From Sporothrix humicola (lineage: Eukaryota; Ascomycota; Sordariomycetes; Ophiostomatales; Ophiostomataceae): a DNA stretch of 64,000 nt. The stretch lies in the NCBI GenBank assembly GCA_021396245.1, contig WNYE01000110.1, positions 1-64,000 of the forward strand. The letters run 5' to 3'. The notes under the pieces were generated by a model. That model did no database searches. It worked only from the letters and a program-made list of their open reading frames with translations, and had not been told where the DNA came from. This document shows positions 45,334-56,176 of the stretch, piece by piece. Within the stretch, counting starts at the first letter, position 1; every line of letters starts with the position of its first letter. The position numbers were made by a program, and so were the translations under genes.

Positions 45334-46687
45334 ATGTTGTCCAGAACGGCACGGCCAGCTCTGCGGGCTGGAGCTTCGGCTTCTCGGTATGTGCTTTTTG
45401 GAACACAAGAATATGGAGCTTAGAAGATGGGACAATGCTTGACGATGGGCTACCTGCGCAAAGACCCTTTGGGTAGGACGAGGGTGCAGATGGTTGCCGG
45501 AGCAAAGAATTCCTCGCCGCACACGATCTTGTCGGCCGTGGGAAAGCAGCATTGACGGCGCATCGTTTTCTTGTCCGGTTGTCTGGTTGTTTGGATTTTT
45601 TTTTTTTAAATTACGATTTTGGCAAACATGTGAGGCTGAAAAAGGACGGCCATTGCTAACCAAGCCCACAGCCTCGCAACCGCTACTCCTGCGGCATCGT
45701 ACGCCACCCTCCGTGAGATCGAGGACCGTCTCAAGTCCATCCGCAACATCGAGAAGATCACCAAGACCATGAAGATCGTCGCCTCGACTAAGCTCAACCG
45801 TGCGCAGCGTGCCATGTTCGACAGCCGCAACTACGGCGAGACATCCAACGAGGTTTTTAACGCCGCCGAGACGAAGCCTCTCGAGGCTGGCGAGGAGAAG
45901 AACAAGACGCTGCTCGTCGTCTGCAGCTCCGACAAGGGTCTTTGCGGTGGTATCCACTCGGGTCTTTCCCGTAACGTCCGGAAGCTCTTCGCTGAGCAGG
46001 CCGCTGCTGGCACTGGCTCCTCCTACGACCTTGTGATCCTGGGAGAGAAGTGCAAGTCGCAGCTGCAGCGCACGAACGGCAAGGAGATTGCCCTGTCTTT
46101 CGCCGGTGTCGGTCGTGACATCCCCACCTTCGCCGAGGCCCAGGCCATTGCCGACCAGATTGTGCAGCTCCCCGGCGAGTACAGCTCGATCCGCATTCTG
46201 TACAACAAGTTCGTGAATGCTCAGACCTACGAGCCTACTACGATCGAGGCTTTCTCCGAGGAGGCCATTGCCGCTTCCCGTATGTTTCCAGAATCCTTCC
46301 GATAATCGTTCCGTGTCGTTGTCATCAACTAACACCCCCCTAGCCAACTTCTCTGCCTTCGAGGTCGACGAGGCTCTGCTCCCTAACCTCCGCGAGTACG
46401 CCCTGGCCAACTCCATCTTCTGGGCTCTGGCCGAGGGCCACGCCTGCGAGCAGTCCGCTCGCCGTAACGCTATGGACGTAAGTCTATACGATCCCACTCC
46501 TGCTGTTTGACTTTTTCTCATTGGCTCAAAAATGCTAATGCTTTACTCTTTCCTTTAGAATGCTTCCAAGAACGCTGGCGAGATGATCAACAAGTACCAA
46601 ATTCTCTTCAACCGTACCCGCCAAGCCGTCATTACCGGCGAGCTGGTTGAGATTATCACTGGTGCCACTGCTTCCGAGGACATGTAA
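45334..46687 (+). CDS. atp3: Mitochondrial ATP synthase gamma subunit
   Basis: Four exons (45334-45386, 45672-46279, 46344-46477, 46559-46687) encode 307 residues. The N-terminus MLSRTARPALRAGASASR is a mitochondrial presequence. The mature start ATLREIEDRLKSIRNIEKIT and TKTMKIVASTKLNRAQRAM is the family's long N-terminal helix, LLVVCSSDKGLCGGIHS is the hallmark loop, and the C-terminal helix NAGEMINKYQILFNRTRQA followed by ITGELVEIITGA closes the coiled-coil shaft. This is the rotor of F1 that couples proton flow to ATP synthesis in the matrix. The length equals the usual fungal length. The first intron is 285 bp, the longest intron found in the window, and falls within the targeting sequence. 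The exon after it is phase-correct. Confidence 0.97.
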
Positions 46688-47362
46688 ACTGTATATATGA
46701 ATACGGGGTTTGTCAGGGGGTGATGGCCCAGCTGTATGAGTGAAGGAGACTAGGGGACTGTAGAAAAACAATGAGCGCATCCTTTTTTCATTTGGCGTCT
46801 CGCAATATCCGCGACTCTAGGCTTGGAAAAAGAGCATCCGCATTTTTCTTCTATTCTCCGTCCGTTGTATTTCAATTCATTTTCTTTGTATACAGAAAGG
46901 GAGCGAAGCAAATCGTAAGTTCCCACATCTAACCCAAACTGCTGCGGGCACAGATGCCGTTTCGGCTCTCGGGATAATAAAAGATGCGTGTATTATCAAA
47001 ACAAAACAAAACAAATATAGCATTGTCGCTTCGTGGGTTGCTTACTTGCAAGCCATTGAAATTTGGTAACACAGTAACTGCTTTGCAAAGCCTCAAGCTG
47101 CGGGTGATTGGAAAAGTCCAAGGGAATGGAAGTAGACAAAATCCGATTTCTTTCCTATGTGTGGGTGGAGGGGGGGTCGGAAGCGAATGTATTGCCGTAT
47201 ATATACCAGTTGGAGAAAAAAATGCTGTATATTATTATATGGCATAATAAACCAGACTGCATGTTTAATTGTTAACGTCCCCTCCTTCTCATTATTTATA
47301 TCTGTTGTTTCCCTTTTTCTTTGTATTTATTTCTCTGGAAGTTGGCAAGAACAAGGAAATCA
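46688..47362. other. Convergent intergenic region
   Basis: AT-rich 3' flanks of atp3 and the LSD1-like gene, with a short AAAAC repeat near 46998-47012. No gene is recognised. Confidence 0.55.
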
Positions 47363-50300
47363 TTAGCTCGTAAACAAGTCATTGTCATGTCCTGTTTGGT
47401 GGCCGACCCCCCGCCGGAGTCGGCGGCTGCTATTGGGGCTGGAATGGTCTGGGGTCGTAGCCATGCGATCCGAAACAGAGGGGGACATTGCCTCAGGTGT
47501 ACCTTGCGCATCTTCTTTGCCACTCTTCGGATGCTCATCCTCATACGCTGTACGTAGAGCTGCAGCGTGTTGGTCCCACTCGCTGGCTTTCTGGTAGTAT
47601 TCAGCAAAGGCTGCATCGTACGCCTGCTTCTGAGCCGCCGCCTCGTCTGCAAATGGGCGCCGCTCATCTGCACTAGCACTCCGCCACATCTTGGATGTGA
47701 GGACTCGAACTTCGTTTGGGGTAGAGCGGCCCTTGCCAGGCCGCCGACTTTCTTCACACTTCTTGCGTGCGGTTTCATAGTGGGCTTTGCTGAAGAGTGC
47801 GTAGGCGCTTTCACTATCCCTGGGTGGTTGCGACGGCCGCTCTCCTATCTGGCCATGGATGTGGTCTTGAATGCGTGTTTCTCGTGTCTCCAGACGCCTG
47901 CGCCCGTTCGTATTTTTTCCCCTATAATTGCCTCCACTGCCACCACCAGCGCTGGTGCTTCCACTACTTTCGTCGCCGGCTTTTCCCTCATCGTCATCCA
48001 GAGTGAACTTTCGCTTAATGGAAGATGTCAAGGTATCCTTGGGGGGTATCAGTGGCATCGGGACATTGATTGGGCCTACCAGTTCCTCGAAAACGTCCGA
48101 TGCCGCCCTCAGACCCGAAAGGTAAGCGCCGTGAACTGTGGCTGGATGTGTCCCGGTCGTGTGCTCTCCAGCGAAATGAAGCCGCTTCCCCACAGGGCGA
48201 GCCATCGCATCGTAGTCGTCGAGCTCCATTTCGGGGCCCGCCGATGAATAACTTCCTCGTGAAAACTTATCGGAACGCCACCGTGTCACGACAGCTTCAA
48301 TAGGGTCTGGGACATTTTCAGCACCAAACATACGGCGCAGTACAGACGTTGCTTCGGCAATAAGCTCATCGTTGCTGGTCTTCTCGGTGTCGAATGCAGC
48401 ATCACCGGCCATGAGGGCTATCAAGCAAGGAATGCCGGTCGTTTTGGATACGTTGAACCATTGGAACATCCGACCTCGTTGCTGTGAGTACTGCTTCTGA
48501 TCAAGGCTGAAGCGATTGGCAGGCTCCCGTAAAACGCCGAAAATGTCGCGTTGTGTATCCCAGAACGGCTGGCGGTAAGTAAGAATAATTTTGTTCAGTA
48601 CTCCATAGCCAAGACGGGCAATCGGGCCCGCCTTCCACTTTGGCAGGGGAGGCTCAAATACAATGTCCCCATGTTTTAAAACTCCAAGCGGAATCGTGCA
48701 AACAACATAATCGGCCGTGAAGGCTTCTCCATGTTCAAGCTCAACGACCACAGGAGGCATCGCCACTGGTTCCTGGCTGGCATGGGAAGCATGGGAAGCA
48801 CTCTCAGGCTCTCTATAGATGATTTTGCTCACCACCATCTGCCTGCGAACGTCCAGGGGCGCCGGGCACAGCATCAGGCCGCGAGGTACACTCTGGTACC
48901 CGCCGATGATCATGCTGTGCTTTCCATCCCATTCATTTCCTGCGTCAATATCCCACCCTTTGAGGCTGAGGCCATTGTGATTGATCGCATTACTGTATTC
49001 CAAATTTGCAATGTGCCAGTTGAGTAGTCGAAAATCTTGAGAATTCAAATCGACGAGCCCACTGTACTGCACAATCGCTTCCTCGACAACAGAGCCCAGT
49101 GTCGCACCTGGGGCTTTGGATGCAGAGTCAAGATCTAGGTCTTGCGAATCAAGAACTCCTGGCTTCAACGACCAGCCCATGCTCTTGAGTTTATGGGCCG
49201 CGTTTAGCGTGGCGTGGGTGCCAGGTTCTAGATGCGCTCTCCCGGTGAGGCGGTCAGAAGAAACGGGGACTAGGTCGTCGCCTGGAGCCTGTTCAGCCTC
49301 AGATGGTCGTTGATCAGAGGTACCGTTCAAGCTTGGTGGCTTTGTGCCATTTGTTGTAAGATTTGGCGGCGTGAGTGGCTGCCCCTCCGCTGTAAATGTA
49401 GCCGAAGTAGGCATCGTCCCTGGCAGTCTGTTCACACCGTCCTCTTCGACGGACGCAATCGTCGGGTGTCCCTCTGAAGTATTGTCCTTGCCATCATCCA
49501 TGTATGCGTGGTCTCCTTCAACAGCCTTTGGCAGAGGCACTTTGAACTTGTACTCACTGACACGATCCAGGCATTCGTTGAACAGATTTTCCACCAACCC
49601 GTCTCGCACCTCGTCGACAGGTCTTCCGTTGATGTCGTATATAGTCGTTGCAGTGACCAGTGCGTGGTATCCGAGACCCAGTTGGCCACGAATAAGTGTG
49701 TTCATTGGATTGCCCCGGTCGAAACCTGTAACAATCATGCCGCCCATTTCAGCAGTACACCGGCTTTGGCGGAAAGTTGAGTGCTGCCGACGTGGTTGAA
49801 CCTGAAATGGCCGTGAATAAACACGACCACCGATCCGATCGCGGCCTTCTAAGACGACAACATTCGGAATGTCCATACAAAGCTCCACAAATAGATCACG
49901 GTATTGCCTGAAAAGATTTTCCAACTGACGAGCACATCCAAGCCCAGCCATGCCAGCACCAATGATAACTATTGTCTTCCTTCGCTCGTGCGGTTGTGAA
50001 TCAACCAAGCTCTCTTGGCTCCGTAACGATTGTGTTGGGCCCCTGTCTTTTGTCGAACTCTTCAGCTCAACGCACCCAAAATTGACGTATCCTCGACGAG
50101 AAAGCCAGTCCAAACAAACAGCGGCAATACCGAACCAACGTTTGTCCTTGGCACAACCCATCGCGTCGTTTTTCGTCACAAAAAAACTGGGATTTCGGAG
50201 CCAAAGTCGCAAAATGCCATTTCGAATATTGAGGTATGTAGTGACCTGGGCGTGACTTATATGGTGACGAAGCATGGCATGTTCCTCCTCATGCAATCCA

Positions 50301-51236
50301 TAAGGATTAAGCCTGGAGCATTCGGCAGCAGCAATGCACTGCCCTGCATAATCCTGCGGAGTGAGATCAGAAGGTATGGATGATCTTGGCCGAACCTTGC
50401 CCGTAGGTTTCTTTGATGCAGAAGCCTTTCGGTTTGGCGATACGGGGTGGTTTGCTGCTTGCACATGTCGCGCAGTTTGGATGTCGCTTATTTTGGGGGT
50501 GAGGGCTGCTGTTACTGAACAGACAGACGATTCATTTTGCGAGGTGGTGCTGTTGGTAGAAGATAACTCGTTCTGTCTATTCGTTTCGGGGAGAGCAGAG
50601 TTTGGTCCAGATACGTATGAATGAGAGGAAAAAGAAGATAAATCTGTAGTTGTGTCGCCATCACGTCCGATCTGAGGGGGTGGGTAAAATGTTTGCGACC
50701 ATTCCGACCTGTGAAGAGTACAAAATTATCAGTATCCCGATTCGGAGGGGCCATAAGGCTGTGGTTTGTGCTTACATTGAAGATAGGTCAGCCGGTGCGG
50801 TGACGAATCTGTTGAAAGAAGGTTTGTCGTTCTGCCTCATATTCTGGCTACTGGCAATGTTGACAGCGTCATTGGCTGTATGGTCCAGTTCCATCGAAGT
50901 ACGTATTGTTTTTTGTACGGAAGCATCTTTTGGTGGCACTTCAAACCCTCCCAGGTTGTTTGAGAAGCAATGATGTTCTACCATGCCCGAGGATCCCATT
51001 TGGAAGCTCATAGAGGATGTGTCAATCGTAAAAGGGTCACCGTGAGATGCACTGGAAATGGAGCTCGCCTTTTGAAGTGATACCTCAACTGAACCCTCCG
51101 GTTGTACAGAATTCTCCTCCAACAGTATTTTTGATTTTGATGCAATCGTTGGCTGGCACACTTGGCCAAGCAACCCGCCGGCCCTCGTCTGCATGACAGA
51201 GTCACTACCCGCGACTGAAGCATCGGATTGATACAT
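47363..51236 (-). CDS. kdm1: LSD1/KDM1-like histone lysine demethylase: SWIRM, FAD amine oxidase and HMG box
   Basis: Two exons (50776-51236, 47363-50708) encode 1268 residues. The first 260 residues are Ser/Gln/Thr-rich and disordered. A SWIRM domain (about 267-363) is followed by the FAD-binding motif VIIGAGMAGLGCARQL (about 400) and LEGRDRIGGRVYS. The oxidase domain continues to GYGVLNKIILTY, containing the catalytic-site lysine, and HFAGEHTTGTHPATVHGAYL. A C-terminal HMG box (about 1140-1235: SESAYALFSKAHYETARKKC, TSKMWRSASADERRPFADEA) is the fungal arrangement. It should oxidatively demethylate mono- and dimethyl lysine on histone H3 in the nucleus. The helical tower that splits the oxidase in animal LSD1 is not seen; a Pro/Ser/Thr-rich insert sits there. 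Start ATG 51236 is the first in frame; more 5' exons cannot be excluded. Confidence 0.93.
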
Positions 51237-52497
51237 CGGACCTAGCGGCTTCACCACCGGCCTTGAATCCAGTTTGGCAGGTTTGTTACCCTGATTTCCG
51301 GCTCTCAGAGAGGGATCTGCCAGTATAATTAAGGCTTTCAGCTTTGGTGCACCCGTATAGGTCGTGCACTATGGTTCGGATTGGGTGCGGGTGCGGGTGG
51401 AAGGTATGCTGGTGAGATGGCCACGGTTTGTAACTGACGGCCACATTATCAGAATATCGGCGCGTCTAAAGAGAACCGTCCGGTAATGAGCATCATACGT
51501 GCATATGCGGGTATCACGTAGAAGAGCTGAATGACTGGCTCTCTTTCCCAGTACAGTAACGCAGGTCTTGTTCTTTCGAAAATGATGGCCTGCAACGTTA
51601 TAGTTTCGTAACAGGAGAGCAAGGATGTCACAAGCTGGCTACGTCAACGGTTAGCAAAATGGCCCTTTGGCGCATGATAACTTTTGACTGTAAGAAAAGG
51701 TGATGGGATGGAGATGAAGGTAGAAAGGGGCACTGGAATCTCACGAAAGATTATCAAGGGATTGCTTATTGAACATACGGATAGAGAAGCTCTTTGATGC
51801 CACGTGCTAAGTACTCAGATGCCTAACTGCACACCGTGCGCTTCTAGCATCCCGAATTATCTTCCCGGGTCCGTAAAGATGTCGGTGTTGCCGTACTCCT
51901 TTGTGGGACTGTATTGACTCGAGTCAGTGGCTGGCGGCTGGCGAATGAGGCACTCGAAAAAATGTAGCGAGCGGTTTGAATAGTAGGTTCAGTGGCCGGA
52001 ATAGAATGGGCGACCTGTCTTGATTAGGGGTTTCGTTGATGGAGTGGTATAATATTTTTAACAATTCGATGCAATAAAATGTCTTCTGCGAGTCTTTGAG
52101 GGTGGTGAGTGAAGCCTGGCTTGCAGATAGAACAATGCGTGAACGAACAACCACTCCTTAATACCATCTGATTACTACGATTAGTTGTTCCCTCACCCGA
52201 AAATGAAAATCACCCCAGCAGCAACAATCTCGAAAAAGCTAGCTAGTACTTTGTCACGTGATGTCTTGGTTTATCTCATATTCCCTTTTAAATGATGAAC
52301 GTTTCGCAACACCTAAACGACAATGTGCTCTTCAAAACACCCAAATTATCGAATAGCTTTCAGATTAAAGACACCAATGATATAGCCCCAGGGAAGCTGA
52401 TCACACGTCTAGAGCCACAACCAGCGCGCATCATAGCATTACCTGCGCTGGCCACCTTACATAATACGCGTGCCTGTGTGTTCCAAGCTCCGACTTA
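51237..52497. other. Intergenic: promoter of the LSD1-like gene, 3' side of vps33
   Basis: A GGGTGCGGGTGCGGGTGG-like repeat lies near 51380-51400. Otherwise nothing is seen. The frame at 52292-52672 on the plus strand runs antisense into the last vps33 exon and is not accepted. Confidence 0.5.
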
Positions 52498-54681
52498 TTA
52501 CGGTGCCGGTACGATATCCAACCCGGCTTCACGCTTGAATGATCCAGTTTCAACAGCAGCCGCCATCATCCTGTTTCCACTGATGATAGACGTCGTGCAA
52601 ATGACTATCCTCCTCCGCCCTTTATATTATCATGTCAGTTTCTCAGCAATGAACCGATATGGGATTCTATAGAAAAATGACTCACCTTCTTCCTTTCGTG
52701 CAATAAATCGGAGTGCCGCAATTTCGGCAAAGGTGACACCTCCAACGAAGACAACAAAAACGGTTTTCTTGCTCCCGTTCCCCGATAACAATGCCCTCGC
52801 TTTAACAGCCTTGTCTTCCCCTTTCTGAAGGATGTCGAATGTCTGGCCGCGCACATGTTTGACCGCCTCGTCGAATCCGCGCCAGCCTTGAGACCCACTG
52901 GTAACACCGTTGCCTTTTGTAAAAGTCAAAAGGTACTGCTTTTGCAAAATGCACTGGACCAACCGCACAGAAAGCGGTGCATACCCACTGTACACGTAGG
53001 CGATATCGTTCGGGTCCTGTTCGCTGACTTCGTCAACAATGAGCCGCAGCTGCTTTCTGAGGAACGTATAGTTGGTTTTGGTTCCTGCAGTCCCGGCCGA
53101 ACCTGCCATTGGAATCATACCGGCTAACGGCGACGATCTCGGTAAAAACATTTGCAAAGTCTCAAGATTTTGGAGCGTAAGAAGATGCTGGTATCCGTAT
53201 CCTTCCAAGACTAAACGCCGGAACTGGTCGTACTCCTTGGGTTTAATGCCGCCCGAAATGCACGAGTAGATGCAGAGAAGGCGCAGGACCTGGTCCAGTG
53301 GAGTATCGCGTGCGACAAGCTCCTCGATGGCGTCGAACTGTGCAGATGGGTCAGCACCCGCTGCTAGGTTTTGTTGTACCTCAAGAAGACTGCTAAATTC
53401 GTCGCTCCGCGTGTATTTGTAGATCTCCTCAACGAGCCCGGCGTGGACTTTGAGGCTGGCTTGTTCAGCCTGGTAACCTGGGAGCTTCTGAACAAACTCG
53501 CTCAGTTCTGCCGTAGTACGTGTGCTGTGTCTGCCTTCATAGTCACTCTGCAACCGCCGGGCAACCTTGTTGAGAAGGTTACCAACAATAGCAAAGTTGG
53601 CATCTCGAAGTTCGGCGTAAAGTTTGTCTGATGAGTCCAGCTGGATTTTTCGCTTCCGGGTCCCAGTGGGCGCACCAGAGGAGGCAACCCCACCAGCAGA
53701 TGCAGATGCAGACTGTGCGTTTGTTGATACAGGTGCCGCGCCGACAATCGTCGAGTCAACATCTGTTTGGCTGTTTTTGATGCCATATAGTTCGTCGATT
53801 AATCCCTCGTACGTTAGCTGAGTGAGAAGCGGCGTAACTAGATCGACTTCGCGATCGATAATTATAACGCTCTCGGTCGTAGTACTCGGTATCAAGCCAG
53901 CTTTGCTAACCTCGTTGGCATCCTCGCCTGCCAAAAACTCTTGGCGGAATCGACCGAGAAGCTCAGCGACACGCTTTGCATTGTCACCCTTTCCTATGAT
54001 CCGTGGGAAGAGACCATGTCGCTGTTGGATACCCATGAGAGCTTTGGCAAGCAGGAAAGATACAGTAGGGTCCTTTGTCAGATACAGTTCTTGGAATGCG
54101 TCTTCGAGCTCGAGTGATAGAAGGTCATGCTCAAGAGGAAAGAAGAACAGTGGCAGCTCAGCAATGTTCACATCGCCCAGGACGCCAGCCTCCTCAAGGA
54201 TAGTGTCGGTTACAAGTGTACGGCGGGGGACCCAGAAGATGTGAAAGTCGTGCCCAGTTTGACTCTCTCTCTGCAGTCGGCGAACCTGGTCTAGATAACA
54301 TGAAAAGAGATATACGTTAGAAACTACACTGCCAATAAGGCAATGGGCAAGTGCCAGGAGGGGATGAAGCCGGTAGTGGGAGTGGCCTGTTTACGGGTTG
54401 CAATTACCTGCTATGTTCTGTGCGTGGCGACCGCACTCGCCACGAGCCACGAAGATGACATTGCGCTGACTTGTATCGGTGTTTCCGTTCTCGAGAAAGA
54501 AAAACTTGTCTACACCGTAGTCCTGGAGTGTCGACACTTTTGCAATGGTGCCTATTGGACCGGCCAGGCTCTTTTCAATAACAAGATTCTTCTTCCCGCG
54601 GACGGTCTCGAGTCGGTGGAGTAGATCGCGCCTTGCCTTATCCCTAACTTCACCAGTATCGAAGTCTACATGAGGGGGCAT
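52498..54681 (-). CDS. vps33: VPS33, Sec1/Munc18 subunit of the HOPS/CORVET tethering complexes
   Basis: Three exons (54408-54681, 52686-54290, 52498-52619) encode 666 residues. The opening MPPHVDFDTGEVRDKARRDL is followed by GKKNLVIEKSLAGPIGTIAK and the SM-protein landmarks VSTLQDYGVDKFFFLENG, FWVPRRTLVTDTILEEAG, ESVIIIDREVDLVTPLLTQL and TYEGLIDELYGI. The C-terminus VFVVFVGGVTFAEIAALRFI and ICTTSIISGNRMMAAAVE is the typical VPS33 ending. The last exon is found only by this conservation; its acceptor is AAAG. VPS33 clasps SNARE bundles and drives fusion at late endosomes and the vacuole. Codons upstream of the chosen ATG stay open to 54822 but lack family likeness. Confidence 0.95.
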
Positions 54682-55523
54682 GGTGCAGCCACTCCTCGTG
54701 TTCACTGGCTCGCGGCGAGTGGTTGGGACTGTGTTTGGGGATTGATCGGACTTGGAGACGAGGCAAGAGGCATGAAAGTAAAGGGGTGGCGATGGTGAGG
54801 GGCGTGCGGGGAGGAGTGCCAAAGTCGATGTGTGGGTTGTGGTTTGGTAATTTTGTGTCGCGGCTGTTGAGAGAAGTTTGTCGGTTAGATAAGTGCAGGC
54901 AAGCTATGAAGCTCATCAGTGTTGACGAAAGGAGAGCTCCGTGACAGTTATTGCGTGGAACTGACAGCGATACTTTACGGATTAGGTCGTATCTGTGGAG
55001 GTAATCAATTGGTAAATTAGAGCTGGTACCTTGCACAGACCTGAAGCTTTGTACTAACCACTACAGAAAGTATCCTATGCAAATGCACTCTGAGTCTCTG
55101 TCCCATACGACGTATTTATGTACTGTAATAGAAAATGCACATTACCGGACCCACCCGAGCCACTAAAAACGGCCAATAATAAATTGGCACCTCAGCCTGG
55201 TGACGTCTGTCACCAACATGCCCTTTCAAGACGTAAAAGACAACCCTAGTAAACAAAAACCTCATGAGGTACCTAGTAGTACGGAGTACCTGGAGCACTT
55301 GTCCTTACTTTCCGCCTTCAGTTTCTGTCACATATCATGCGGCCGGGATGATATAATCAGGTAAGATACCTCGCTCTTAAGCTTCGATGGAACAAGGTGA
55401 GTAGTTGTGACTGGCTGACTGGCCAGAAATTGGCTATATCTTGCTCGAAAGAAGAGCATAATAATAAGCTCCATAACATCTTTGGGTAGAGGCTTAGCGG
55501 AGATCAAAATCGCACAACTTCCA
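54682..55523. other. Intergenic: vps33 promoter and 3' side of the E2 gene
   Basis: One TACGGAGTA copy at 55280-55288 sits in a small palindrome-like context (AGTACGGAGTACC). No gene is recognised. Confidence 0.55.
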
Positions 55524-56176
55524 TCACACTTGATTGTCGTGGTAGAAGAAGTCAATATCGCGCGGCCGTTGGCGGTTGGTTCGGACAAAGTCGGCGTCGC
55601 CTGGCGGGCGTTCGTTTTTAGTGTTGCCAGTCAACATGCTTTGTAGGCTCATGCAAACGCTCTCGACATTCTGAACAGGGCTCCAGCCTTGCGACCCAAG
55701 TAAATCAAGGCAAATAATGCCATTGGAGTAGACGTGCGGATGCATGGGAATCGGCCGGTCAGGGAGCTGAAGAAACACGACTTCTGGTGGCTCTGTTTGG
55801 AAAATCAGCAATCACTCCTTGACCCAGTACCACTCTCAAGTGCCAATCTAATGTGACCAAATGTCCAGCACATACCGATTGGGTAGGCCGGGGGAAACTT
55901 AAACCTCAGTCTGTATATCTGATTGACGTAGAGCGGATTCTGATCAAGGACCTGGATGTCGGCCATCCATTCCTCCAGGTTCTCAGACGATACGAGTGTG
56001 ATGCCAGGGGGGAGGCCGGTATTGTTGATCTATATTATCATGATAACGGCCCAGCGGCCATTGACTGTCAGTGACTTAAGAATCCCATCCGTTGACGACC
56101 CATGATGACAACATCGGGGTACTGGACAGCTTACCTTGGACAGCTCCTTCTGCAGGCGTTTCTGGGCGGAAATCAT
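55524..56176 (-). CDS. Ubiquitin-conjugating enzyme E2, UBE2W-like
   Basis: Three exons (56135-56176, 55876-56029, 55524-55792) encode 154 residues. MISAQKRLQKELSK starts the N-terminal helix, and the next exon gives INNTGLPPGITLVSSENLEE and the beta-sheet LRFKFPPAYPIEPPEVVF. The active-site region reads HPHVYSNGIICLDLL with the catalytic Cys at about 93. It has HPH in place of the HPN tripeptide of canonical E2s, as in UBE2W. The tail ends RDIDFFYHDNQV, like the disordered WYHDD-type tail of UBE2W that favours mono-ubiquitylation of substrate N-termini. That specificity is known for the animal enzyme and is inferred here. The correct acceptor of exon 2 (ATATAG at 56030) follows from conservation; an upstream AG would bring in a stop. 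Confidence 0.92.

Noticed and set aside
52292..52672. 126-codon plus-strand frame
   Set aside because: It runs antisense into the last vps33 exon, and the conserved VPS33 C-terminus explains that DNA.
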